Source: Zhengitettix transpicula (taxonomy: Eukaryota > Arthropoda > Insecta > Orthoptera > Tetrigidae). Taken from it: a DNA stretch of 64,000 bases. Location: NCBI GenBank assembly GCA_037074705.1, contig JAYJMR010000035.1, positions 89,501-153,500 of the forward strand, written 5' to 3'. Position numbers and translations under genes: made by a program. The notes below the pieces were generated by a model. That model ran no database searches. It was given only the letters and a program-made list of their open reading frames with translations, and was not told the DNA's origin. Below, piece by piece: positions 1-13,914 of this stretch (the first letter of the stretch is position 1; each line of letters starts with the position of its first letter).

Positions 1-39
<39 letters not shown>

Positions 40-222
40 TCACAGAAGAGTGTATATATATATACATGTAAAGAAACTTTAGTAGAGAAGAAATTAAAAT
101 TATAAAATAATTCGATCCGCGGAATATTAATTTGTAAGTTTTTACTAATGTTCGCTTGCAACAGCTATGCTGCGTGCGTGCGGCGGCGAGGAAGACGTTC
201 GTAGATTACAACGGGCAGTCGT

Positions 223-263
<41 letters not shown>

Positions 264-446
264 TCACAGAAGAGTGTATATATATATACATGTAAAGAAA
301 CTTTAGTAGAGAAGAAATTAAAATTATAAAATAATTCGATCCGCGGAATATTAATTTGTAAGTTTTTACTAATGTTCGCTTGCAACAGCTATGCTGCGTG
401 CGTGCGGCGGCGAGGAAGACGTTCGTAGATTACAACGGGCAGTCGT

Positions 447-487
<41 letters not shown>

Positions 488-670
488 TCACAGAAGAGTG
501 TATATATATATACATGTAAAGAAACTTTAGTAGAGAAGAAATTAAAATTATAAAATAATTCGATCCGCGGAATATTAATTTGTAAGTTTTTACTAATGTT
601 CGCTTGCAACAGCTATGCTGCGTGCGTGCGGCGGCGAGGAAGACGTTCGTAGATTACAACGGGCAGTCGT

Positions 671-711
<41 letters not shown>

Positions 712-894
712 TCACAGAAGAGTGTATATATATATACATGTAAAGAAACTTTAGTAGAGAAGAAATTAAAATTATAAAATAATTCGATCCGCGGAATATT
801 AATTTGTAAGTTTTTACTAATGTTCGCTTGCAACAGCTATGCTGCGTGCGTGCGGCGGCGAGGAAGACGTTCGTAGATTACAACGGGCAGTCGT

Positions 895-935
<41 letters not shown>

Positions 936-1118
936 TCACAGAAGAGTGTATATATATATACATGTAAAGAAACTTTAGTAGAGAAGAAATTAAAATTATA
1001 AAATAATTCGATCCGCGGAATATTAATTTGTAAGTTTTTACTAATGTTCGCTTGCAACAGCTATGCTGCGTGCGTGCGGCGGCGAGGAAGACGTTCGTAG
1101 ATTACAACGGGCAGTCGT

Positions 1119-1160
<42 letters not shown>

Positions 1161-1343
1161 TCACAGAAGAGTGTATATATATATACATGTAAAGAAACTT
1201 TAGTAGAGAAGAAATTAAAATTATAAAATAATTCGATCCGCGGAATATTAATTTGTAAGTTTTTACTAATGTTCGCTTGCAACAGCTATGCTGCGTGCGT
1301 GCGGCGGCGAGGAAGACGTTCGTAGATTACAACGGGCAGTCGT

Positions 1344-1385
<42 letters not shown>

Positions 1386-1568
1386 TCACAGAAGAGTGTA
1401 TATATATATACATGTAAAGAAACTTTAGTAGAGAAGAAATTAAAATTATAAAATAATTCGATCCGCGGAATATTAATTTGTAAGTTTTTACTAATGTTCG
1501 CTTGCAACAGCTATGCTGCGTGCGTGCGGCGGCGAGGAAGACGTTCGTAGATTACAACGGGCAGTCGT

Positions 1569-1610
<42 letters not shown>

Positions 1611-1793
1611 TCACAGAAGAGTGTATATATATATACATGTAAAGAAACTTTAGTAGAGAAGAAATTAAAATTATAAAATAATTCGATCCGCGGAATATTA
1701 ATTTGTAAGTTTTTACTAATGTTCGCTTGCAACAGCTATGCTGCGTGCGTGCGGCGGCGAGGAAGACGTTCGTAGATTACAACGGGCAGTCGT

Positions 1794-1834
<41 letters not shown>

Positions 1835-2017
1835 TCACAGAAGAGTGTATATATATATACATGTAAAGAAACTTTAGTAGAGAAGAAATTAAAATTATAA
1901 AATAATTCGATCCGCGGAATATTAATTTGTAAGTTTTTACTAATGTTCGCTTGCAACAGCTATGCTGCGTGCGTGCGGCGGCGAGGAAGACGTTCGTAGA
2001 TTACAACGGGCAGTCGT

Positions 2018-2058
<41 letters not shown>

Positions 2059-2241
2059 TCACAGAAGAGTGTATATATATATACATGTAAAGAAACTTTA
2101 GTAGAGAAGAAATTAAAATTATAAAATAATTCGATCCGCGGAATATTAATTTGTAAGTTTTTACTAATGTTCGCTTGCAACAGCTATGCTGCGTGCGTGC
2201 GGCGGCGAGGAAGACGTTCGTAGATTACAACGGGCAGTCGT

Positions 2242-2282
<41 letters not shown>

Positions 2283-2465
2283 TCACAGAAGAGTGTATAT
2301 ATATATACATGTAAAGAAACTTTAGTAGAGAAGAAATTAAAATTATAAAATAATTCGATCCGCGGAATATTAATTTGTAAGTTTTTACTAATGTTCGCTT
2401 GCAACAGCTATGCTGCGTGCGTGCGGCGGCGAGGAAGACGTTCGTAGATTACAACGGGCAGTCGT

Positions 2466-2507
<42 letters not shown>

Positions 2508-2690
2508 TCACAGAAGAGTGTATATATATATACATGTAAAGAAACTTTAGTAGAGAAGAAATTAAAATTATAAAATAATTCGATCCGCGGAATATTAATT
2601 TGTAAGTTTTTACTAATGTTCGCTTGCAACAGCTATGCTGCGTGCGTGCGGCGGCGAGGAAGACGTTCGTAGATTACAACGGGCAGTCGT

Positions 2691-2731
<41 letters not shown>

Positions 2732-2914
2732 TCACAGAAGAGTGTATATATATATACATGTAAAGAAACTTTAGTAGAGAAGAAATTAAAATTATAAAAT
2801 AATTCGATCCGCGGAATATTAATTTGTAAGTTTTTACTAATGTTCGCTTGCAACAGCTATGCTGCGTGCGTGCGGCGGCGAGGAAGACGTTCGTAGATTA
2901 CAACGGGCAGTCGT

Positions 2915-2955
<41 letters not shown>

Positions 2956-3138
2956 TCACAGAAGAGTGTATATATATATACATGTAAAGAAACTTTAGTA
3001 GAGAAGAAATTAAAATTATAAAATAATTCGATCCGCGGAATATTAATTTGTAAGTTTTTACTAATGTTCGCTTGCAACAGCTATGCTGCGTGCGTGCGGC
3101 GGCGAGGAAGACGTTCGTAGATTACAACGGGCAGTCGT

Positions 3139-3180
<42 letters not shown>

Positions 3181-3363
3181 TCACAGAAGAGTGTATATAT
3201 ATATACATGTAAAGAAACTTTAGTAGAGAAGAAATTAAAATTATAAAATAATTCGATCCGCGGAATATTAATTTGTAAGTTTTTACTAATGTTCGCTTGC
3301 AACAGCTATGCTGCGTGCGTGCGGCGGCGAGGAAGACGTTCGTAGATTACAACGGGCAGTCGT

Positions 3364-3404
<41 letters not shown>

Positions 3405-3587
3405 TCACAGAAGAGTGTATATATATATACATGTAAAGAAACTTTAGTAGAGAAGAAATTAAAATTATAAAATAATTCGATCCGCGGAATATTAATTTGT
3501 AAGTTTTTACTAATGTTCGCTTGCAACAGCTATGCTGCGTGCGTGCGGCGGCGAGGAAGACGTTCGTAGATTACAACGGGCAGTCGT

Positions 3588-3629
<42 letters not shown>

Positions 3630-3812
3630 TCACAGAAGAGTGTATATATATATACATGTAAAGAAACTTTAGTAGAGAAGAAATTAAAATTATAAAATAA
3701 TTCGATCCGCGGAATATTAATTTGTAAGTTTTTACTAATGTTCGCTTGCAACAGCTATGCTGCGTGCGTGCGGCGGCGAGGAAGACGTTCGTAGATTACA
3801 ACGGGCAGTCGT

Positions 3813-3854
<42 letters not shown>

Positions 3855-4037
3855 TCACAGAAGAGTGTATATATATATACATGTAAAGAAACTTTAGTAG
3901 AGAAGAAATTAAAATTATAAAATAATTCGATCCGCGGAATATTAATTTGTAAGTTTTTACTAATGTTCGCTTGCAACAGCTATGCTGCGTGCGTGCGGCG
4001 GCGAGGAAGACGTTCGTAGATTACAACGGGCAGTCGT

Positions 4038-4076
<39 letters not shown>

Positions 4077-4259
4077 TCACAGAAGAGTGTATATATATAT
4101 ACATGTAAAGAAACTTTAGTAGAGAAGAAATTAAAATTATAAAATAATTCGATCCGCGGAATATTAATTTGTAAGTTTTTACTAATGTTCGCTTGCAACA
4201 GCTATGCTGCGTGCGTGCGGCGGCGAGGAAGACGTTCGTAGATTACAACGGGCAGTCGT

Positions 4260-4300
<41 letters not shown>

Positions 4301-4483
4301 TCACAGAAGAGTGTATATATATATACATGTAAAGAAACTTTAGTAGAGAAGAAATTAAAATTATAAAATAATTCGATCCGCGGAATATTAATTTGTAAGT
4401 TTTTACTAATGTTCGCTTGCAACAGCTATGCTGCGTGCGTGCGGCGGCGAGGAAGACGTTCGTAGATTACAACGGGCAGTCGT

Positions 4484-4524
<41 letters not shown>

Positions 4525-4705
4525 TCACAGAAGAGTGTATATATATATACATGTAAAGAAACTTTAGTAGAGAAGAAATTAAAATTATAAAATAATTCGA
4601 TCCGCGGAATATTAATTTGTAAGTTTTTACTAATGTTCGCTTGCAACCTATGCTGCGTGCGTGCGGCGGCGAGGAAGACGTTCGTAGATTACAACGGGCA
4701 GTCGT

Positions 4706-4747
<42 letters not shown>

Positions 4748-4930
4748 TCACAGAAGAGTGTATATATATATACATGTAAAGAAACTTTAGTAGAGAAGAA
4801 ATTAAAATTATAAAATAATTCGATCCGCGGAATATTAATTTGTAAGTTTTTACTAATGTTCGCTTGCAACAGCTATGCTGCGTGCGTGCGGCGGCGAGGA
4901 AGACGTTCGTAGATTACAACGGGCAGTCGT

Positions 4931-4972
<42 letters not shown>

Positions 4973-5156
4973 TCACAGAAGAGTGTATATATATATACAT
5001 GTAAAGAAACTTTAGTAGAGAAGAAATTAAAATTATAAAATAATTCGATCCGCGGAATATTAATTTGTAAGTTTTTACTAATGTTCGCTATGCAACAGCT
5101 ATGCTGCGTGCGTGCGGCGGCGAGGAAGACGTTCGTAGATTACAACGGGCAGTCGT

Positions 5157-5197
<41 letters not shown>

Positions 5198-5380
5198 TCA
5201 CAGAAGAGTGTATATATATATACATGTAAAGAAACTTTAGTAGAGAAGAAATTAAAATTATAAAATAATTCGATCCGCGGAATATTAATTTGTAAGTTTT
5301 TACTAATGTTCGCTTGCAACAGCTATGCTGCGTGCGTGCGGCGGCGAGGAAGACGTTCGTAGATTACAACGGGCAGTCGT

Positions 5381-5421
<41 letters not shown>

Positions 5422-5604
5422 TCACAGAAGAGTGTATATATATATACATGTAAAGAAACTTTAGTAGAGAAGAAATTAAAATTATAAAATAATTCGATCC
5501 GCGGAATATTAATTTGTAAGTTTTTACTAATGTTCGCTTGCAACAGCTATGCTGCGTGCGTGCGGCGGCGAGGAAGACGTTCGTAGATTACAACGGGCAG
5601 TCGT

Positions 5605-5646
<42 letters not shown>

Positions 5647-5829
5647 TCACAGAAGAGTGTATATATATATACATGTAAAGAAACTTTAGTAGAGAAGAAA
5701 TTAAAATTATAAAATAATTCGATCCGCGGAATATTAATTTGTAAGTTTTTACTAATGTTCGCTTGCAACAGCTATGCTGCGTGCGTGCGGCGGCGAGGAA
5801 GACGTTCGTAGATTACAACGGGCAGTCGT

Positions 5830-5870
<41 letters not shown>

Positions 5871-6053
5871 TCACAGAAGAGTGTATATATATATACATGT
5901 AAAGAAACTTTAGTAGAGAAGAAATTAAAATTATAAAATAATTCGATCCGCGGAATATTAATTTGTAAGTTTTTACTAATGTTCGCTTGCAACAGCTATG
6001 CTGCGTGCGTGCGGCGGCGAGGAAGACGTTCGTAGATTACAACGGGCAGTCGT

Positions 6054-6095
<42 letters not shown>

Positions 6096-6277
6096 TCACA
6101 GAAGAGTGTATATATATATACATGTAAAGAAACTTTAGTAGAGAAGAAATTAAAATTATAAAATAATTCGATCCGCGGAATATTAATTTGTAAGTTTTTA
6201 CTAATGTTCGCTTGCAACAGCTATGCTGCGTGCGTGCGGCGGCGAGGAAGACGTTCGTAGATACAACGGGCAGTCGT

Positions 6278-6323
<46 letters not shown>

Positions 6324-6506
6324 TCACAGAAGAGTGTATATATATATACATGTAAAGAAACTTTAGTAGAGAAGAAATTAAAATTATAAAATAATTCGAT
6401 CCGCGGAATATTAATTTGTAAGTTTTTACTAATGTTCGCTTGCAACAGCTATGCTGCGTGCGTGCGGCGGCGAGGAAGACGTTCGTAGATTACAACGGGC
6501 AGTCGT

Positions 6507-6552
<46 letters not shown>

Positions 6553-6735
6553 TCACAGAAGAGTATATATATATATACATGTAAAGAAACTTTAGTAGAG
6601 AAGAAATTAAAATTATAAAATAATTCGATCCGCGGAATATTAATTTGTAAGTTTTTACTAATGTTCGCTTGCAACAGCTATGCTGCGTGCGTGCGGCGGC
6701 GAGGAAGACGTTCGTAGATTACAACGGGCAGTCGT

Positions 6736-6777
<42 letters not shown>

Positions 6778-6960
6778 TCACAGAAGAGTGTATATATATA
6801 TACATGTAAAGAAACTTTAGTAGAGAAGAAATTAAAATTATAAAATAATTCGATCCGCGGAATATTAATTTGTAAGTTTTTACTAATGTTCGCTTGCAAC
6901 AGCTATGCTGCGTGCGTGCGGCGGCGAGGAAGACGTTCGTAGATTACAACGGGCAGTCGT

Positions 6961-7006
<46 letters not shown>

Positions 7007-7189
7007 TCACAGAAGAGTGTATATATATATACATGTAAAGAAACTTTAGTAGAGAAGAAATTAAAATTATAAAATAATTCGATCCGCGGAATATTAATTT
7101 GTAAGTTTTTACTAATGTTCGCTTGCAACAGCTATGCTGCGTGCGTGCGGCGGCGAGGAAGACGTTCGTAGATTACAACGGGCAGTCGT

Positions 7190-7234
<45 letters not shown>

Positions 7235-7417
7235 TCACAGAAGAGTGTATATATATATACATGTAAAGAAACTTTAGTAGAGAAGAAATAAAAATTATAA
7301 AATAATTCGATCCGCGGAATATTAATTTGTAAGTTTTTACTAATGTTCGCTTGCAACAGCTATGCTGCGTGCGTGCGGCGGCGAGGAAGACGTTCGTAGA
7401 TTACAACGGGCAGTCGT

Positions 7418-7459
<42 letters not shown>

Positions 7460-7642
7460 TCACAGAAGAGTGTATATATATATACATGTAAAGAAACTTT
7501 AGTAGAGAAGAAATTAAAATTATAAAATAATTCGATCCGCGGAATATTAATTTGTAAGTTTTTACTAATGTTCGCTTGCAACAGCTATGCTGCGTGCGTG
7601 CGGCGGCGAGGAAGACGTTCGTAGATTACAACGGGCAGTCGT

Positions 7643-7689
<47 letters not shown>

Positions 7690-7872
7690 TCACAGAAGAG
7701 TGTATATATATATACATGTAAAGAAACTTTAGTAGAGAAGAAATTAAAATTATAAAATAATTCGATCCGCGGAATATTAATTTGTAAGTTTTTACTAATG
7801 TTCGCTTGCAACAGCTATGCTGCGTGCGTGCGGCGGCGAGGAAGACGTTCGTAGATTACAACGGGCAGTCGT

Positions 7873-7914
<42 letters not shown>

Positions 7915-8308
7915 TCACAGAAGAGTGTATATATATATACATGTAAAGAAACTTTAGTAGAGAAGAAATTAAAATTATAAAATAATTCGATCCGCGGAAT
8001 ATTAATTTGTAAGTTTTTACTAATGTTCGCTTGCAACAGCTATGCTGCGTGCGTGCGGCGGCGAGGAAGACGTTCGTAGATTACAACGGGCAGTCGTGTT
8101 TTTTTTTTTTTTTTTTTTTTTTAACTCACAGAAGAGTGTATATATATATACATGTAAAGAAACTTTAGTAGAGAAGAAATTAAAATTATAAAATAATTCG
8201 ATCCGCGGAATATTAATTTGTAAGTTTTTACTAATGTTCGCTTGCAACAGCTATGCTGCGTGCGTGCGGCGGCGAGGAAGACGTTCGTAGATTACAACGG
8301 GCAGTCGT

Positions 8309-8352
<44 letters not shown>

Positions 8353-8535
8353 TCACAGAAGAGTGTATATATATATACATGTAAAGAAACTTTAGTAGAG
8401 AAGAAATTAAAATTATAAAATAATTCGATCCGCGGAATATTAATTTGTAAGTTTTTACTAATGTTCGCTTGCAACAGCTATGCTGCGTGCGTGCGGCGGC
8501 GAGGAAGACGTTCGTAGATTACAACGGGCAGTCGT

Positions 8536-8579
<44 letters not shown>

Positions 8580-8762
8580 TCACAGAAGAGTGTATATATA
8601 TATACATGTAAAGAAACTATAGTAGAGAAGAAATAAAAATTATAAAATAATTCGATCCGCGGAATATTAATTTGTAAGTTTTTACTAATGTTCGCTTGCA
8701 ACAGCTATGCTGCGTGCGTGCGGCGGCGAGGAAGACGTTCGTAGATTACAACGGGCAGTCGT

Positions 8763-8808
<46 letters not shown>

Positions 8809-8991
8809 TCACAGAAGAGTGTATATATATATACATGTAAAGAAACTTTAGTAGAGAAGAAATTAAAATTATAAAATAATTCGATCCGCGGAATATTAAT
8901 TTGTAAGTTTTTACTAATGTTCGCTTGCAACAGCTATGCTGCGTGCGTGCGGCGGCGAGGAAGACGTTCGTAGATTACAACGGGCAGTCGT

Positions 8992-9036
<45 letters not shown>

Positions 9037-9433
9037 TCACAGAAGAGTGTATATATATATACATGTAAAGAAACTTTAGTAGAGAAGAAATTAAAATTAT
9101 AAAATAATTCGATCCGCGGAATATTAATTTGTAAGTTTTTACTAATGTTCGCTTGCAACAGCTATGCTGCGTGCGTGCGGCGGCGAGGAAGACGTTCGTA
9201 GATTACAACGGGCAGTCGTGTTTTTTTTTTTTTTTTTTTTTTTTTTTAACTCACAGAAGAGTGTATATATATATACATGTAAAGAAACTTTAGTAGAGAA
9301 GAAATTAAAATTATAAAATAATTCGATCCGCGGAATATTAATTTGTAAGTTTTTACTAATGTTCGCTTGCAACAGCTATGCTGCGTGCGTGCGGCGGCGA
9401 GGAAGACGTTCGTAGATTACAACGGGCAGTCGT

Positions 9434-9479
<46 letters not shown>

Positions 9480-9662
9480 TCACAGAAGAGTGTATATATA
9501 TATACATGTAAAGAAACTTTAGTAGAGAAGAAATTAAAATTATAAAATAATTCGATCCGCGGAATATTAATTTGTAAGTTTTTACTAATGTTCGCTTGCA
9601 ACAGCTATGCTGCGTGCGTGCGGCGGCGAGGAAGACGTTCGTAGATTACAACGGGCAGTCGT

Positions 9663-9706
<44 letters not shown>

Positions 9707-9889
9707 TCACAGAAGAGTGTATATATATATACATGTAAAGAAACTTTAGTAGAGAAGAAATTAAAATTATAAAATAATTCGATCCGCGGAATATTAATTT
9801 GTAAGTTTTTACTAATGTTCGCTTGCAACAGCTATGCTGCGTGCGTGCGGCGGCGAGGAAGACGTTCGTAGATTACAACGGGCAGTCGT

Positions 9890-9935
<46 letters not shown>

Positions 9936-10118
9936 TCACAGAAGAGTGTATATATATATACATGTAAAGAAACTTTAGTAGAGAAGAAATAAAAATTATA
10001 AAATAATTCGATCCGCGGAATATTAATTTGTAAGTTTTTACTAATGTTCGCTTGCAACAGCTATGCTGCGTGCGTGCGGCGGCGAGGAAGACGTTCGTAG
10101 ATTACAACGGGCAGTCGT

Positions 10119-10161
<43 letters not shown>

Positions 10162-10344
10162 TCACAGAAGAGTGTATATATATATACATGTAAAGAAACT
10201 TTAGTAGAGAAGAAATTAAAATTATAAAATAATTCGATCCGCGGAATATTAATTTGTAAGTTTTTACTAATGTTCGCTTGCAACAGCTATGCTGCGTGCG
10301 TGCGGCGGCGAGGAAGACGTTCGTAGATTACAACGGGCAGTCGT

Positions 10345-10391
<47 letters not shown>

Positions 10392-10574
10392 TCACAGAAG
10401 AGTGTATATATATATACATGTAAAGAAACTTTAGTAGAGAAGAAATTAAAATTATAAAATAATTCGATCCGCGGAATATTAATTTGTAAGTTTTTACTAA
10501 TGTTCGCTTGCAACAGCTATGCTGCGTGCGTGCGGCGGCGAGGAAGACGTTCGTAGATTACAACGGGCAGTCGT

Positions 10575-10617
<43 letters not shown>

Positions 10618-11011
10618 TCACAGAAGAGTGTATATATATATACATGTAAAGAAACTTTAGTAGAGAAGAAATTAAAATTATAAAATAATTCGATCCGCGG
10701 AATATTAATTTGTAAGTTTTTACTAATGTTCGCTTGCAACAGCTATGCTGCGTGCGTGCGGCGGCGAGGAAGACGTTCGTAGATTACAACGGGCAGTCGT
10801 GTTTTTTTTTTTTTTTTTTTTTTTTAACTCACAGAAGAGTGTATATATATATACATGTAAAGAAACTTTAGTAGAGAAGAAATTAAAATTATAAAATAAT
10901 TCGATCCGCGGAATATTAATTTGTAAGTTTTTACTAATGTTCGCTTGCAACAGCTATGCTGCGTGCGTGCGGCGGCGAGGAAGACGTTCGTAGATTACAA
11001 CGGGCAGTCGT

Positions 11012-11053
<42 letters not shown>

Positions 11054-11236
11054 TCACAGAAGAGTGTATATATATATACATGTAAAGAAACTTTAGTAGA
11101 GAAGAAATTAAAATTATAAAATAATTCGATCCGCGGAATATTAATTTGTAAGTTTTTACTAATGTTCGCTTGCAACAGCTATGCTGCGTGCGTGCGGCGG
11201 CGAGGAAGACGTTCGTAGATTACAACGGGCAGTCGT

Positions 11237-11284
<48 letters not shown>

Positions 11285-11467
11285 TCACAGAAGAGTGTAT
11301 ATATATATACATGTAAAGAAACTTTAGTAGAGAAGAAATTAAAATTATAAAATAATTCGATCCGCGGAATATTAATTTGTAAGTTTTTACTAATGTTCGC
11401 TTGCAACAGCTATGCTGCGTGCGTGCGGCGGCGAGGAAGACGTTCGTAGATTACAACGGGCAGTCGT

Positions 11468-11509
<42 letters not shown>

Positions 11510-11904
11510 TCACAGAAGAGTGTATATATATATACATGTAAAGAAACTTTAGTAGAGAAGAAATTAAAATTATAAAATAATTCGATCCGCGGAATATTAA
11601 TTTGTAAGTTTTTACTAATGTTCGCTTGCAACAGCTATGCTGCGTGCGTGCGGCGGCGAGGAAGACGTTCGTAGATTACAACGGGCAGTCGTGTTTTTTT
11701 TTTTTTTTTTTTTTTTTTAACTCACAGAAGAGTGTATATATATATACATGTAAAGAAACTTTAGTAGAGAAGAAATTAAAATTATAAAATAATTCGATCC
11801 GCGGAATATTAATTTGTAAGTTTTTACTAATGTTCGCTTGCAACAGCTATGCTGCGTGCGTGCGGCGGCGAGGAAGACGTTCGTAGATTACAACGGGCAG
11901 TCGT

Positions 11905-11949
<45 letters not shown>

Positions 11950-12132
11950 TCACAGAAGAGTGTATATATATATACATGTAAAGAAACTTTAGTAGAGAAG
12001 AAATTAAAATTATAAAATAATTCGATCCGCGGAATATTAATTTGTAAGTTTTTACTAATGTTCGCTTGCAACAGCTATGCTGCGTGCGTGCGGCGGCGAG
12101 GAAGACGTTCGTAGATTACAACGGGCAGTCGT

Positions 12133-12177
<45 letters not shown>

Positions 12178-12360
12178 TCACAGAAGAGTGTATATATATA
12201 TACATGTAAAGAAACTATAGTAGAGAAGAAATAAAAATTATAAAATAATTCGATCCGCGGAATATTAATTTGTAAGTTTTTACTAATGTTCGCTTGCAAC
12301 AGCTATGCTGCGTGCGTGCGGCGGCGAGGAAGACGTTCGTAGATTACAACGGGCAGTCGT

Positions 12361-12408
<48 letters not shown>

Positions 12409-12591
12409 TCACAGAAGAGTGTATATATATATACATGTAAAGAAACTTTAGTAGAGAAGAAATTAAAATTATAAAATAATTCGATCCGCGGAATATTAAT
12501 TTGTAAGTTTTTACTAATGTTCGCTTGCAACAGCTATGCTGCGTGCGTGCGGCGGCGAGGAAGACGTTCGTAGATTACAACGGGCAGTCGT

Positions 12592-12635
<44 letters not shown>

Positions 12636-13035
12636 TCACAGAAGAGTGTATATATATATACATGTAAAGAAACTTTAGTAGAGAAGAAATTAAAATTATA
12701 AAATAATTCGATCCGCGGAATATTAATTTGTAAGTTTTTACTAATGTTCGCTTGCAACAGCTATGCTGCGTGCGTGCGGCGGCGAGGAAGACGTTCGTAG
12801 ATTACAACGGGCAGTCGTGTTTTTTTTTTTTTTTTTTTTTTTTTAACTCACAGAAGAGTGTATATATATATACATGTAAAGAAACTTTAGTAGAGAAGAA
12901 ATTAAAATTATAAAATAATTCGATCCGCGGAATATTAATTTGTAAGTTTTTACTAATGTTCGCTTGCAACAGCTATGCTGCGTGCGTGCGGCGGCGAGGA
13001 AGACGTTCGTAGATTACAACGGGCAGTCGTGTTTT
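1..13035. repeat. Satellite block 1: about 58 tandem ~225-bp poly(T)-containing units
   Basis: The block is a head-to-tail array of one unit, already in progress at base 1. On the plus strand each unit has a T tract (about 24-43 T), AACTCACAG, a TA microsatellite (TGTATATATATATACATG), an AT-rich stretch, a CCGCGG site, GTAAGT, TACTAAT, and a CpG-rich stretch with GCGTGCGTGCGGCGGCG ending in GGGCAGTCGTG. Units from 1 to about 6.2 kb are nearly identical. Units from about 6.2 to 13 kb vary in T-tract length and carry shared point variants. The last unit ends with only four T before the U2 3' spacer begins. Small changes include loss of AG near 4648 and an extra A near 5089. No gene is supported inside; the ~73-codon frames encode a lysine run from the A tract and repeat in every unit. 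Confidence 0.97.
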
Positions 13036-13633
13036 GCGATGGCCGCCCAAGAGGCGCTCTGCTAGGTGGAATAAACGTATATTGCATACATTGTTTATAA
13101 ATGTATATCGAAATCCAGACGTCGGTATTTTACGTCTAAATTATAATAAAACCGAGATAGATTTATGGGAAAGTGACAGAATTAAAAGAGGCTTTAACGG
13201 CAACGAACCCCTGTTTTCAATATAGCTACGCAGTTTCCGTCAACAACGAATATTAATTACACTTCCTTTGAGCCGAAAGAAATGAGCGGAAAAAGTACGA
13301 TGTTTTGAATACATATGTATCAGATACATATTCGTAAAAGGCGCGTTATCCTATCGTACTTGCGTGCGTGCGTGCGGCGGCGACGACGACGTTCGCGAAA
13401 TACAAAAGATATATAGGGAGCGTGGTCCAGCTGGTGGCCACGGACAACGGCTTCTCCCGGAAAATTACTTGTACTCGCTGGTGCCCGGTCCTGCCTGCGA
13501 GAAGATGATTGCCGAGAGAGGTGAATCCTGTACTGGATGCGAAATCGCAGTTATTTCAAAATTTACCTGCCTTCCAACTCAATATTTGATACGTCAGAAT
13601 GTTAAACTTCTTTCTTTGTTTGAATTTCAATAA
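13036..13633. other. U2 locus A: 3' spacer (between satellite and U2 3' end)
   Basis: This 598-bp spacer lies downstream of U2 on the minus strand and appears identical to the spacers at 22131 and 52205. It is AT-rich except for a GC-richer, exon-like patch at about 13375-13530. That patch starts with GCGTGCGTGCGTGCGGCGGCGAC, which resembles the CpG-rich part of the satellite unit. Reading frames of 63 and 89 codons exist here, but neither starts with ATG (they open at TTG and GTG) and I recognise no protein family. A purine-rich stretch on the minus strand, about 12-27 nt past the U2 3' end (13607-13621), is a candidate snRNA 3' box. I see no other gene. Confidence 0.85.
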
Positions 13634-13786
13634 GGTGGGCCGATCCCGGCGATACTGCAAAGCCGGGCCAACCCGTGACAGATGTGGAGCAAGCTCCTAA
13701 CACTCCGTCATTTTCCAAAAATGAGTTTAATATTCTGGTGGTGCGATGCACCACGTATCAGATATTAAGCTGATAAGAACAGATAC
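13634..13786 (-). pseudogene. U2 snRNA gene A, 3' part (nt 37-189), split by retrotransposon
   Basis: On the minus strand this is nucleotides 37-189 of U2 and matches the intact copies at 52803 and 63145. It contains the stem-loop II region, the Sm-binding site ATTTTTGG, and stem-loops III and IV, ending in GGCCCACC. The first 36 nt lie 5.7 kb away at 19483-19518, with a retrotransposon between them. The two parts sum to exactly 189 nt, so no U2 base was lost. The break falls inside GUAGUA, the sequence that pairs with the intron branch site. A transcript across the site cannot give functional U2 unless the insert is removed. The part is otherwise undamaged, which suggests a recent insertion or ongoing homogenisation with intact copies. 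Confidence 0.95.
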
Positions 13787-13914
13787 AACAGGTTATAAAG
13801 TATGGTGATGAACAGGCTTAAAACTATCAATCGGTATGTTCTTCAGCTTCTACTACAAACTATTACTACAGTTAAAATCGTAATTGTAAAATTTTAAGGA
13901 CAATGATGCCTCTG
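13787..13914 (-). other. 3' UTR of Utopia-like element, copy A
   Basis: The 128 nt between the ORF2 stop (TCA at 13915-13917 on the plus strand, TGA in sense) and the U2 junction are AT-rich. They end in sense with ...CTTTATAACCTGTT directly before GTATCTG of U2. There is no poly(A) tail or microsatellite tail, as expected for RLE elements that prime on a cut target. The terminal CCTGTT resembles U2 TCTGTT just past the junction. In RLE elements the 3' UTR is normally the part recognised by the reverse transcriptase; that role here is inferred. Confidence 0.7.

Noticed and set aside
1061..1282. Repeated 60-84 codon minus-strand frames with a lysine run, one per satellite unit, and matching phenylalanine-run frames on the plus strand
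   Set aside because: They are created by the poly(T) tract and change length with it. They lack consistent ATG starts and conserved reading of the rest of the unit, and they recur only because the DNA is a satellite.
1061..1285. Satellite unit as a SINE with a pol III promoter and poly(A) tail
   Set aside because: The minus strand does end in an A tract, but I find no convincing A box or B box (GGATCGAATTA is a poor B-box match). There are no target duplications, since the units are directly tandem.
13034..13633. 63- and 89-codon plus-strand frames in the U2 3' spacers
   Set aside because: They open at TTG and GTG, not ATG, have no recognisable domains, and are identical only because the U2 units are homogenised. 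In locus D the 63-codon frame is deleted.
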